Shown: piece by piece, positions 43,761 through 51,727 of the stretch
Layout: each line of letters begins with the position of its first letter
Position numbering within the stretch: position 1 is the stretch's first letter
Source: JAEUJM01 sp044221555
GTDB taxonomy: Bacteria; Actinomycetota; Acidimicrobiia; Acidimicrobiales; DATDAH01
Length of the DNA stretch: 64,000 bases
NCBI GenBank assembly: GCA_044221555.1
Contig: JBGAOY010000001.1
Span: 124,001-188,000, forward strand
Direction of reading: 5' to 3'
Program-made: the position numbers and the translations under genes
The notes under the pieces: generated by a model
The model's database searches: none
Seen by the model: the letters and a program-made list of their open reading frames with translations, nothing else
Told to the model about the DNA's origin: nothing

Positions 43761-44989
43761 GCAGTCGGCCGTACGGGCTGGCTGGCGCCGGCCGGCGTGC
43801 CGGGACGCTTGGGCAGCGTGGGCAGGCCGAGGTTGCGGAGGCGGGAGGTCGGGCGCTCGACGGTCAGGTAGGTGACCGCGGAGGCGGTGATGGAGAGCAC
43901 GAGCGCGATGTAGAGGGTGGGCCAGAAGGCCGCGACCTCCTTGCCGCCGAGCCAGTCGGCGGCGTGGATGAGGAACAGCATGTGCCAGAGGTAGATGCCG
44001 TAGCTGAGCTCGCTCATGACCCGCAGCGGTCTACTACCGAGGGCGCGGTGAGAGAGCGCGGCCTCCCGTCCCAGCACCGCGGGGATGAAGACGAACAGCG
44101 CCGCGAGGGTGTAGAGCAGGTAGCGGGCCATCTGGTCGGACGGGGTCAGCTTGAAGGCGTCGATCGGGTTGATACGCGACAGCGGCAGGTGCAGCTGGCC
44201 GAGGAGCACGAACATCCCCAGCGCCGCGCCGAAGCACACCGCGGGGCGGTCGGCGAGCCAGCGCGCCGCCCGGGGGACACCGCCGCCCTGCTCCGCCCAG
44301 GTCACTCCCACCGCGAAGGCCATGCCGAGCCCGAAGAAGTCGGCCTGGGACGGCAGCCAGATGTCGACGAGGCGCGTGGTGCCCTGGAGCAACCAGAAGC
44401 ACCGCCACACCGGTCCGATCAGGGCGAACAGGGCCACCATCATGATCTCGCCGTTGAGCCGGGCCCGCCGTGAGGTGCCGAGCCGCTTGGCGATGGCCCG
44501 TGCCGCCAGTGCCAGGAGCGGCACGACCAGGTAGTAGCTGACGTCCACCGCGAGCGTCCACGCCGCGAGGATGCCCCGGCCGAAGGTGGCGGGGGAGTAG
44601 ATCTGGAAGAGGGCGTAGACCCGGATGTAGCCCCAGAGCCCCGGCACGTTCTGGTTGCCCTGCAGGAAGTAGACGGTGACGACCACCCAGTACAGGGGGT
44701 AGATCCGCAGCAGTCGCTGCCACAGGAACCGCCGGGTGGCGGGGGCCGGCCGGTTCTGGAGATGGCGGGCGACGAAGGGCCGGTACACGAGGAATCCGGA
44801 CATGGTGAAGAAGATGACCACCGCGAAGTAGCCGGTGAAGTTGGCGCCCAGCACCGGATGGTCTTCGACGACGCGCAGCCCCTCGGCGGCGTGGCACACC
44901 ACGACCAGCAGGCACGCCAGTGCGCGGTACCCGTCGAGCGGCGCGAAGCGGCCGGCCCGGCTGAGCTTGAACGGGGCCAGCGCGTTCAC
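43757..44989 (-). CDS. Acyltransferase 3 family membrane protein
   Basis: A 410-residue protein with about 10 helices of the OafA/acyltransferase-3 type, which O-acylates cell-surface sugars. APLDGYRALACLLVVVCHAA carries the conserved Arg and His. FFTMSGFLVYRPFVARHL, RLLRIYPLYWVVV and ELSYGIYLWHMLFLIHAAD are further hallmarks. There is no SGNH domain fused to the C-terminus, so it is the short form. ATGA overlaps the second acyltransferase upstream and AftD paralog 4 downstream. The acyl group (often acetyl or succinyl) is not determinable. Confidence 0.9.
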   Translation of the reverse strand: MNALAPFKLSRAGRFAPLDGYRALACLLVVVCHAAEGLRVVEDHPVLGANFTGYFAVVIFFTMSGFLVYRPFVARHLQNRPAPATRRFLWQRLLRIYPLYWVVVTVYFLQGNQNVPGLWGYIRVYALFQIYSPATFGRGILAAWTLAVDVSYYLVVPLLALAARAIAKRLGTSRRARLNGEIMMVALFALIGPVWRCFWLLQGTTRLVDIWLPSQADFFGLGMAFAVGVTWAEQGGGVPRAARWLADRPAVCFGAALGMFVLLGQLHLPLSRINPIDAFKLTPSDQMARYLLYTLAALFVFIPAVLGREAALSHRALGSRPLRVMSELSYGIYLWHMLFLIHAADWLGGKEVAAFWPTLYIALVLSITASAVTYLTVERPTSRLRNLGLPTLPKRPGTPAGASQPVRPTA

Positions 44990-46317
44990 GGCGGCGGCCC
45001 ACCGTTCGACGGGGCGGGAGCCACCTCGGCGACCGTCGCCTGGTCCGACGTCGCCACGTCAGCGATCGCCTCGTCAGCGGTCGCGTCGTCAGCCGTCGCC
45101 GCCTGCGAGCGGCCGTGGCTCGACGACGGCAGGACGCGCGAGGTGGCCGAGAGGAGGCCGCCGAGCCGCACGCGCTGGATCGGTCGCTCGAGCAGGACCC
45201 AACTGGCCGAGGCGATGACCGCGGTGATCGCCAGCGTGGCGCCGAACAGCGGCCAGTACGAGACCGAGTCCCCTCGGTCGATCCCCTTCGTGAGCAGGTA
45301 GAGCACGAGCAGGTGCCAGAGGTAGATCCCATAGGACACCTCGCCGGTCCATCGGACCGGGACCGACCGCAGGGCGCGGCGGTACCACGTGCGCTGCTGG
45401 TTCCCGAAGACCAGCGGGGCGAGGAGCAGGAAGCCGACGAGCCCGTAGCAGACGTGGCGGGCGAGCTCGTCGCCGAGGCTGCGCGGGGCGAAGCCGGTGG
45501 GGACGTCGAGCATCGCGACCACCCACACCAGCTCGAGGGCGATGGCCACCCCGAGCAACGGGTAGCGCCCCAGGTAGCGGAAGACGGCGGGGAGCGGCCC
45601 ACCGGCCTTCTGGCGGGCACGCACCACGGCGATCACCATGCCCATCGCGAAGAGGTCGGTCCAGGCCAGGAAGCCGGCCAGGGCGCCCGGGTACACCTTG
45701 TCGGTGACGAGCCACCGGGCGGTCACCCCCACCGCGTACAACAGGACCAGGCCGAGCCATTCGGCGCTCAGCCGGCCGTCGCGCCCGATCAGGGTGCCGA
45801 GGCGGCGGATGCCCCAGGCGTACAGCGGCAGCACCACGTAGAAGGTCAGCTCGATGGTGAGGGTCCAGGCGACCGCGATGCCGGTGAGGCCGAGGGACCG
45901 CGAATACCCCTGCAGCAGCGAGACCCGGAGCAGGAGGTGGTCGGTGATCGAGGCACGGATCGCCGGCGAGGCCAGCAGGATGAACGCCGCCAGCGCCAGC
46001 CAGTAGGCGGGGAAGATCCGGAGGAACCGGCGCCGGAAGTAGGGGCCGAGGGCCGGCGCCGGGCGCCGGCCGAGGTGGGCGACGACGAAGGGCCGGTAGA
46101 GCAGGAACCCGGAGATGGCGAAGAAGATCGAGACGCCGAGCCGGCCGAGCTGGTTGGTGTAGTCGGCCACCCAGCTGTCGCCGGCGTTGACGCCCGTGGC
46201 CGGCCCCGCGACGTGGAACGCCACGACCATGATCGCCGCGGCGGCCCGCAGGCCGTCGATGCACGGGAAGTAGCGGTCGGGCTGCGAGCGCGACGGGGCA
46301 GCGCCCGACGGTGTCAC
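44986..46317 (-). CDS. Acyltransferase 3 family membrane protein with Ala/Asp/Thr-rich tail
   Basis: A 443-residue OafA-like protein, paralog of the next gene. FPCIDGLRAAAAIMVVAFHVA holds the conserved Arg/His, followed by FFAISGFLLYRPFVVAHLG, RRFLRIFPAYWLAL and EVSYGIYLWHLLVLYL. The last 60 residues are a cytoplasmic tail with a degenerate repeat (ATADDATADEAIADVATSD) made of ATADE-like pentads. It starts at GTG 46317 overlapping the upstream stop as GTGA. Two adjacent acyltransferases suggest two acylation sites or acyl donors on the glycan. Confidence 0.9.
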   Translation of the reverse strand: MTPSGAAPSRSQPDRYFPCIDGLRAAAAIMVVAFHVAGPATGVNAGDSWVADYTNQLGRLGVSIFFAISGFLLYRPFVVAHLGRRPAPALGPYFRRRFLRIFPAYWLALAAFILLASPAIRASITDHLLLRVSLLQGYSRSLGLTGIAVAWTLTIELTFYVVLPLYAWGIRRLGTLIGRDGRLSAEWLGLVLLYAVGVTARWLVTDKVYPGALAGFLAWTDLFAMGMVIAVVRARQKAGGPLPAVFRYLGRYPLLGVAIALELVWVVAMLDVPTGFAPRSLGDELARHVCYGLVGFLLLAPLVFGNQQRTWYRRALRSVPVRWTGEVSYGIYLWHLLVLYLLTKGIDRGDSVSYWPLFGATLAITAVIASASWVLLERPIQRVRLGGLLSATSRVLPSSSHGRSQAATADDATADEAIADVATSDQATVAEVAPAPSNGGPPP

Positions 46318-47507
46318 GGCGCCGAGGTCGTCGTCGACGAGCCCCCCGCTCCCGAACCCGAGCCGTTGCCCCCGCCACCGCCACCGCCACCGCCACCGGT
46401 GATCGGCACCCCGCCGGGCAGGCCGGCGACGAAGTCGTCGAACCGGGCATCGGTGGAGTCGGGCCCGCGAGCGGTGATGCCGACCTTGCCCGCGTCGACC
46501 TGGAAGTCGTCCACGATGGTCTTGCGGATCCGGCCGTTGATGATCACCTCGATGGTGTCGCCGCGGAGGCGCACACCCACCGTGGTGCCGTCGGCGGTGG
46601 GTGACTGGCCGGTGTTGCCCACGACCTCCTGGTCACCGTCGACGACCTTGATCACGTTCCAGGTGGCGACGTCGGGGACGGCGACGACCGCCCAGTAGTT
46701 GTACGGGCCGACGTAGCGGAACACGAGGCCCGAGTTGGTGACGACCTTGTCGAGCCGGACCTGCGCGCCCCCGTCGCCCTGGCCCAACCCGATCACGGCG
46801 TGGTTGCGGAACTCGCCGCCCCGCACCAGGTACGCCTCGTCGGCGTCGATGCCCCAGGTGCCGGTCTCGGGGCTCCACGGCCGTCCGGGGGCGAAGTCGC
46901 CGAGCGTCGTGTCGGAGTCGGCCCGGTCGAACTGGTCGGTGGTGCCGAAGATGCCCACGTCGGTGCGGGCGTCGGCTGCGGTCGAGTCGTTGCCGCCGCC
47001 ACCGCCGCCGCCACCTCCACCGTCACCACTGGTGGCGATGAGGACGCCGACGATGGCGATGGCCACGAACGCCACCACCGCCCCGACGACGAGCATCACC
47101 CGGCTGGGCCCCTCGTCGTCGAGGTCGTCGTCGTAGTCGCCCTCACCGTGGTCGAGGTCGCCGTCGCCGTCTCCCTCGGCGTCGCCGGTGTCCGTGGCCG
47201 CGTCCTTGCCGCCGACGTCGGCGTGCACGTCGAACGGCTCGGCCAGCGGTGGCAACTCGTGTGGAGCGTCCTCGTCGTCGGCCGCGTCGGTGGCGTCTGG
47301 CGTGTCGTCGTGGGCCAACCCGCCGGCGTCGGCCGGCTCGCCGGCGTCGCCCGGCCCGTCCGAGCCGTCGGTCTCGTGCCCCTCGGGGGGCGCGTCGGGC
47401 CCCTCGTCGGCCTCGTTGTCGGCGGTGGTCGCTGCACCGGGGGCGTCGCTGCCGTCGAGATCGGGGTCGGTGGCCTCGTCGTCGGCCTCGGTCTGGTTCG
47501 AAGTCAC
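46314..47507 (-). CDS. Single-pass membrane protein with acidic cytoplasmic and LamG-like extracellular domains
   Basis: A 397-residue protein, first of the seven-gene operon. Residues 1-134 are extremely acidic (Asp/Glu/Ala/Gly) with almost no Lys or Arg, a likely disordered cytoplasmic tail. Residues 137-159 are one transmembrane helix. A run of ten glycines (163-172) leads to a beta-rich domain (about 190-365; DQFDRADSDTTLG, TGTWGIDADEAYLVRGG, GLVFRYVGPYNYWAVVAVPD), which resembles concanavalin-like/LamG or 3-keto-disaccharide hydrolase-like glycan-binding folds. A second ten-Gly run precedes a Ser/Thr tail. It may tether or sense the glycan. Starts at GTG 47507, 9 bases after a TAGGAT box. 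Function unknown. Confidence 0.82.
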   Translation of the reverse strand: MTSNQTEADDEATDPDLDGSDAPGAATTADNEADEGPDAPPEGHETDGSDGPGDAGEPADAGGLAHDDTPDATDAADDEDAPHELPPLAEPFDVHADVGGKDAATDTGDAEGDGDGDLDHGEGDYDDDLDDEGPSRVMLVVGAVVAFVAIAIVGVLIATSGDGGGGGGGGGGNDSTAADARTDVGIFGTTDQFDRADSDTTLGDFAPGRPWSPETGTWGIDADEAYLVRGGEFRNHAVIGLGQGDGGAQVRLDKVVTNSGLVFRYVGPYNYWAVVAVPDVATWNVIKVVDGDQEVVGNTGQSPTADGTTVGVRLRGDTIEVIINGRIRKTIVDDFQVDAGKVGITARGPDSTDARFDDFVAGLPGGVPITGGGGGGGGGGNGSGSGAGGSSTTTSAP

Positions 47508-47516
47508 AGTGGAACT

Positions 47517-47526
47517 ATCCTAGGTT
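47517..47526. promoter_or_regulatory. Back-to-back -10 elements centred on CCTAGG
   Basis: ATCCTAGGTT reads TAGGAT on the minus strand (47522-47517), 9 bases before GTG 47507. It reads TAGGTT on the plus strand (47521-47526), 7 bases before an in-frame GTG at 47534. The two hexamers share the central TA. Confidence 0.5.
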
Positions 47527-47632
47527 GGTCCACGTGCCCGGACGGGCCGCGCCCGCCGAAGTGTCGGCCCGGCGCCAGGTCCGTCCCCGGTCGTTCGCCC
47601 GTCCCTGTCCTCGGCCACCCCGGATCCCTTCC

Positions 47633-48436
47633 ATGAGCAACGACGCCGCCGCCACCTCGTCCCTCGAGCCCCGATCCGACGCGGTCGAGGGGCCGGCCCG
47701 ACGGTTCTCCGACGTGCTGGCGTCGGTCGCCCACGTCGAGGGGTGGATGACGCCCGCGCAGGCGCGTTGGCTGTGGGACCGGGCATCGGTGCTGCGGCCT
47801 CCGGCCACCGTGGTCGAGATCGGCAGCTACCGGGGGCGGTCGGCAATCATCCTGGCCAGCGCCGCGGCACCCGGGGTGGACGTCATCGCCATCGACCCCC
47901 ACGGCGGCAACGACCGCGGCCCCCAGCAGATCAAGGCCGTCCCCGAGGAGGGCCAGCGCGACAACGACGCGTTCAACGCCAACCTCGAGGCGGCCGGGGT
48001 GGCCGACCGCGTGCGTCATGTGCGGCGGCCCAGCCAGGAGGCCCTCGACGCGGTCGAGGGGCCCGTCGACCTGCTCTACATCGACGGCGCCCACCGGTAC
48101 GGCCCCGCCCGAGACGACATCCGCCGCTGGGGCGACCGGGTGGCCGACGGGGGCACGCTGCTGATCCACGACTCGTTCAGCTCGGTCGGCGTCACCCTCG
48201 CCATCGTCACGTCGCTGTTCTTCGGGGGACGCTTCCGCTACCTCGGTCGCACCACGTCGATGACCGCCTACCGCTGCGAGCGACTGGGCGCGGCCGACCG
48301 GGCCCGGAACGCGCTGGCGCAGGCCGCGCAGCTGCCCTGGTTCGTGCGCAACGTGATCGTCAAGACGCTGATCCTGGCCAAGCTCGACTCGGTGGCCCGT
48401 CTGCTCGGCCACCACGACCAGGTCTGGCCCCACTGA
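47633..48436 (+). CDS. Class I SAM-dependent methyltransferase (Methyltransf_24 type)
   Basis: A 267-residue protein from ATG 47633. TVVEIGSYRGRSAIILA is the SAM-binding strand-loop-helix, VDVIAIDPHGGND carries the ribose-binding Asp, and VDLLYIDGAHRYGPARDDI with GGTLLIHDSFSS complete the fold. This subgroup occurs in sugar and glycan methylation clusters. A GTG at 47534 is in frame, 7 bases after a TAGGTT box, and would add a 33-residue Arg/Pro-rich leader with weaker codon bias. ATG 47633 has no Shine-Dalgarno, so the true start is open. The flippase gene starts 37 bases downstream. Confidence 0.85.
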   Translation: MSNDAAATSSLEPRSDAVEGPARRFSDVLASVAHVEGWMTPAQARWLWDRASVLRPPATVVEIGSYRGRSAIILASAAAPGVDVIAIDPHGGNDRGPQQIKAVPEEGQRDNDAFNANLEAAGVADRVRHVRRPSQEALDAVEGPVDLLYIDGAHRYGPARDDIRRWGDRVADGGTLLIHDSFSSVGVTLAIVTSLFFGGRFRYLGRTTSMTAYRCERLGAADRARNALAQAAQLPWFVRNVIVKTLILAKLDSVARLLGHHDQVWPH

Positions 48437-48473
48437 GCCCCGCCGCGGTGAGGCAGACCCCGAGCCGGCGGCG

Positions 48474-49832
48474 GTGACCACGACCGGGGGTCGGGCGCCG
48501 CGTTCGCGACCCGGGTCCCTGGTGGAGGACCACGGTCACCTGCTCCGCGGCTCCGCGTGGCTGTTGGTCAGTGTGGCGGCCAACGCCGTCGGGGGGTTCG
48601 CCTTCTGGCTCATCGCCGCTCGCATCGACTCGAACGACGACGTGGGGCGGGCCGCCGCCCTGTTCACCTCGGTGATGTTCGTCAACTACGCCACCAACAT
48701 GGGCCTCCCGGTGGCGGTCGCCCGCTATTCGCCCGACGACGGGGCCCCCTCGACGGTCCTGTTCAACTGGTCCATCCTCTACACGGCCGCCTCGTCGCTC
48801 GTCGGCACCGCGCTGTTCCTCGCGTTCCTGCCCGACTCGGTGGCCGACACGCTGTGGCAGTGGGGGCTCCCGGCCGGTGTCCTGATCTTCCTGTCCGTCG
48901 TGTTCGGGATGTCGTGCGCGGTCCTGGTCGAGGTGCGCCTGATGGCGCTGCGCCGGTGGGGATGGGTGTTCACCCGGGTGGCGGTCGTAGGGCTCGTGCG
49001 GTTCGCGTTCGTGCTGGTGCACCCGCTCGACGACGAGGCGCTGTGGCTGTTCCTCGTGGTGGCCGGCATACCGGCCCTGTCCGGGATGGTCGGTTACGTG
49101 GTGCTGCTGGCCCGGCGCCGTTCCCCGCACCCGCTCCGGCCGCTCCCCGCCAACTGGCGAGCGGGCCTGCGCTACTCGTGGGTCAACTACCTCGGCGTCC
49201 TCGCGGTGCAGGCTGCCACCTTCGCGCTGCCCCTGCTGGTGTCCATCGAGGTCGCCTCCGGTGACTACGCCGCGTTCTACGTGGCGTTCAGCATCACCAG
49301 CGTGATCTTCCTCGTCCCGCACACCCTCGGCCAGGTGTTGCTGGTGGAAGGGGGCAAGGACGGCGCCGACCTGGGCCACCAGGTGCGCCTGGCGCTGGTG
49401 CTGGCCCTCGGCTTCATGGTCGTCGTGGCCGTCGGTGGCCGGGTGGCAAGCGGCTTGGTCACCGACATCTACGGGCCCGACTACGCCCCGGCGGCCAGGA
49501 TCCTGCCCACCCTCGTGCTGGCGGGCGTGGGCTGGGCGATCACGTCGATCTGCCTCACCAAGGCACGCGTGCAGGAGCGCGTCGGGGCCATCGTCACCAT
49601 CGCCACGGCGCTGGCCCTCGGCATCCTGCTCCCGGCGCTGGTGTTGGTGGCCGACGACGGCATCGACGGTGCCTCCCGGGCCTGGCTGGTCGGGAACGCC
49701 ATCGCCGCGGTCACGGCGGTGGTGGTGACGGCGCGCAACAGCCGTCAGGGGGCGTTGGCCGCCGACGCGGCGTGGCTCGACGCGTCGGACGGCGACGAGA
49801 CGAGCGCGTCCCGTGCCCTCAGCCCCGGCTGA
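48474..49832 (+). CDS. Wzx-like oligosaccharide flippase (MATE/MOP superfamily)
   Basis: A 452-residue polytopic protein with about 12 helices in pairs separated by short loops, the layout of polysaccharide-flipping MOP exporters. LLRGSAWLLVSVAANAVGGF begins helix 1, FWLIAARIDSNDDVGRAAAL fits the family's first cytoplasmic loop, and VAVARYSPDD and WRAGLRYSWVNYLGVLAVQA are similar to Wzx/RfbX proteins. It would move a lipid-linked glycan from the inner to the outer membrane leaflet, where the GT-C enzymes act. GTG 48474; its 3' end overlaps the next gene by 20 bases. Confidence 0.87.
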   Translation: MTTTGGRAPRSRPGSLVEDHGHLLRGSAWLLVSVAANAVGGFAFWLIAARIDSNDDVGRAAALFTSVMFVNYATNMGLPVAVARYSPDDGAPSTVLFNWSILYTAASSLVGTALFLAFLPDSVADTLWQWGLPAGVLIFLSVVFGMSCAVLVEVRLMALRRWGWVFTRVAVVGLVRFAFVLVHPLDDEALWLFLVVAGIPALSGMVGYVVLLARRRSPHPLRPLPANWRAGLRYSWVNYLGVLAVQAATFALPLLVSIEVASGDYAAFYVAFSITSVIFLVPHTLGQVLLVEGGKDGADLGHQVRLALVLALGFMVVVAVGGRVASGLVTDIYGPDYAPAARILPTLVLAGVGWAITSICLTKARVQERVGAIVTIATALALGILLPALVLVADDGIDGASRAWLVGNAIAAVTAVVVTARNSRQGALAADAAWLDASDGDETSASRALSPG

Positions 49833-51693
49833 CGCCGCCGCGGCGCGTCACCGCGTCCGAGCGACGTGGCCGTGGGTCGCCGGCGTGGCCGTCGGCCTGC
49901 TCGTGCTCGGGCCCGCGCTGGCCCCGGGCGCGCTGTTCAACCTCGACCTGGTGCTGACCCCGGTCATCCCCGTGCCCCAGGGGGTGTGGGGCCTCGGTCC
50001 CGAATTGCCGCGGCGCCTCCCGTTCATGGTGCCGCTGGCGTGGCTGTCCTCGGTGGTCGACGGGGCCGCGGCCGCCAAGGTGGCGCTCGTGGCCCTCTTC
50101 GCGGCCGCGTTCGTTGGGGCGCAGCGCCTCGTCGGCGATCGCGAGGCGCTCACCCGCCTCGGTGCCGGGCTGCTCTACGCCTCCAGCCCCTTCCTGGTCA
50201 CCCGGGTGGCCACCGGCTACCTGGGCGTGGCGTTGGTGGCGGCGGTGCTGCCGTGGGTGCTGCCGCGCCTGCTGCGGCCCTCGTCGTCCGGCCGGCGCAC
50301 CCTGCTGGCGGCCGCGGCGCTCGGGATGTGCGGGGTCACCGGCGGCATCGTGGCCGTGCTCGCGGTCGTCGCCGGTCTGGTCGCCGAGCGCGAACGGCGT
50401 CCCCTGATCGTGGCGGTCGGGGTGCTGGTGGGCCAGCTGCCGTGGTTGGTGCCCGGGATCGTCGTGTACTCGCAGGGGATCAGCCCCGCTGCCGCCGCCG
50501 ACTTCGCCACCCGCGCGGACGGGGTGGGCGGGCCGTTCCGTGTGCTCGCGGGCCACGGGTTCTGGCAGGACACGTTCCAGGTCGGCCACGGATGGGCCGG
50601 CGTGGCGGTCGTCGGTGCCGCGTTGTCGGCCCTGGCCGTGCTCGGCCACGGCGACCTGCCCGCAGCCTGGCGCCGTCCGGCCGGATGGCTGGCGGTGACC
50701 GGTGTGGTCGTCTCGCTGGCCAGCGTGGTGCCGGGCGCCCGGTCGGTCTACTCGGAGCTGGCCAGCACCTCCTTCGGTGCCCCACTTCGCGAGGGGCATC
50801 GGCTCCTGGTGCTCTACCTGGTGTGGATGGCGCCGGCCGCGGCCCTCGGCGCCCGTCGCCTGGCCACCGGGCAGACCGGCGCCCGGCGGCTCGCCCTCCT
50901 CGCCGCCCCGGCGGTGGTGGCGGCCTGGCTGGCCCTGCCCGGCCTGTGGGGGGCGGGCGGCCAACTCGATCCCGTTCAGATCCCTGCCGAGTGGGCCCAG
51001 GCGCGGTCCGTCGTGCACGACGCTCCCGGCCCGGTGGTGTCGCTGCCGTGGGCCCAGTACTTCAACCTCAACGTGGCCGGGGGCCGGCGGGTCAACGACG
51101 TCATGCCGCTCTACCTGGGGGGTGACGTGCTCACCGCGTCGGACCCCAACCTGGCCGAGCCCGCCCGTGAGCGGACCGACCGCCGCGAGCGGGAGATGGA
51201 CCTGCTGGCACTGCGGATCCACGCCGGCGAGCCCGTCGGGGCCCAACTGGCCGACCTGGGCGTGCGCTGGGTGGTGCTCCAGCACGACATCGACTGGCAG
51301 ACCTACCTCTCGCTGCGCGACGACCCGGGCCTCGAGCGGGTCGTCGACGGGCCCACCCTGGAGCTGTTCGAGGTGACCGCCTGGCGCGGGCCGGTGGTGA
51401 CCGACGACGGCGCCACCCTCGCCGCCGGCGGCCCGGCGGCACCGGTGGCCGACGTGGCCGCGTCGGGCGCCGCCACCTGGGCGCGGCCCGGCGCCCGTGG
51501 CTGGTTGCGGGGCCTGGAGCCGGCCGCCGTGGGTGCCGACGGGCAGCTCCGCCTGCCCGCCGGACGGGGCCTCGTCTGGTACTGGCCGACCCTGCTCGTC
51601 CTGCTCGGTGACGCGCTGTTCGTGGTGGCGGTGGCCCTCGCCGCGGCCGGGCGCTCACGGGAATCCACGTCTCGGTCGACAGACGTGCTATAA
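49813..51693 (+). CDS. Polytopic membrane protein, GT-C-like
   Basis: A 626-residue protein I cannot assign with certainty. The N-terminal 400 residues carry about 11 helices, and the first loop reads LFNLDLVLTPVIPVPQGVWG, similar in place to the DTK-x-x-DP loop of AftD proteins but lacking it. A soluble part follows (VVSLPWAQYFNLNVAGGRRV, RWVVLQHDIDWQTYLSL) that resembles the region after the helices in AftD paralogs (VRYLVVRNDLDV in paralog 3). A short C-terminal helix ends the protein. There are no discoidin-like patches, so it may be a minimal AftD-type enzyme. GTG 49813 lies inside the flippase gene. Confidence 0.78.
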   Translation: MPSAPADAAAARHRVRATWPWVAGVAVGLLVLGPALAPGALFNLDLVLTPVIPVPQGVWGLGPELPRRLPFMVPLAWLSSVVDGAAAAKVALVALFAAAFVGAQRLVGDREALTRLGAGLLYASSPFLVTRVATGYLGVALVAAVLPWVLPRLLRPSSSGRRTLLAAAALGMCGVTGGIVAVLAVVAGLVAERERRPLIVAVGVLVGQLPWLVPGIVVYSQGISPAAAADFATRADGVGGPFRVLAGHGFWQDTFQVGHGWAGVAVVGAALSALAVLGHGDLPAAWRRPAGWLAVTGVVVSLASVVPGARSVYSELASTSFGAPLREGHRLLVLYLVWMAPAAALGARRLATGQTGARRLALLAAPAVVAAWLALPGLWGAGGQLDPVQIPAEWAQARSVVHDAPGPVVSLPWAQYFNLNVAGGRRVNDVMPLYLGGDVLTASDPNLAEPARERTDRREREMDLLALRIHAGEPVGAQLADLGVRWVVLQHDIDWQTYLSLRDDPGLERVVDGPTLELFEVTAWRGPVVTDDGATLAAGGPAAPVADVAASGAATWARPGARGWLRGLEPAAVGADGQLRLPAGRGLVWYWPTLLVLLGDALFVVAVALAAAGRSRESTSRSTDVL

Positions 51694-51694
51694 C
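51689..51694 (+). promoter_or_regulatory. Putative -10 (TATAAC) for the LPXTG-like surface protein gene
   Basis: TATAAC overlaps the stop of the upstream gene in a short, locally AT-richer stretch and precedes the GTG at 51728 by 33 bases. The leader contains GGAGG 7 bases before the start. Confidence 0.5.
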
Positions 51695-51727
51695 TTCGTC
51701 TTGTTCATCTGTCTTGGGAGGACATCC

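Noticed and set aside
46350..46420. GGC-rich tandem tract as a separate DNA repeat element
   Set aside because: It simply encodes the poly-Gly run of the LamG-like protein in frame.
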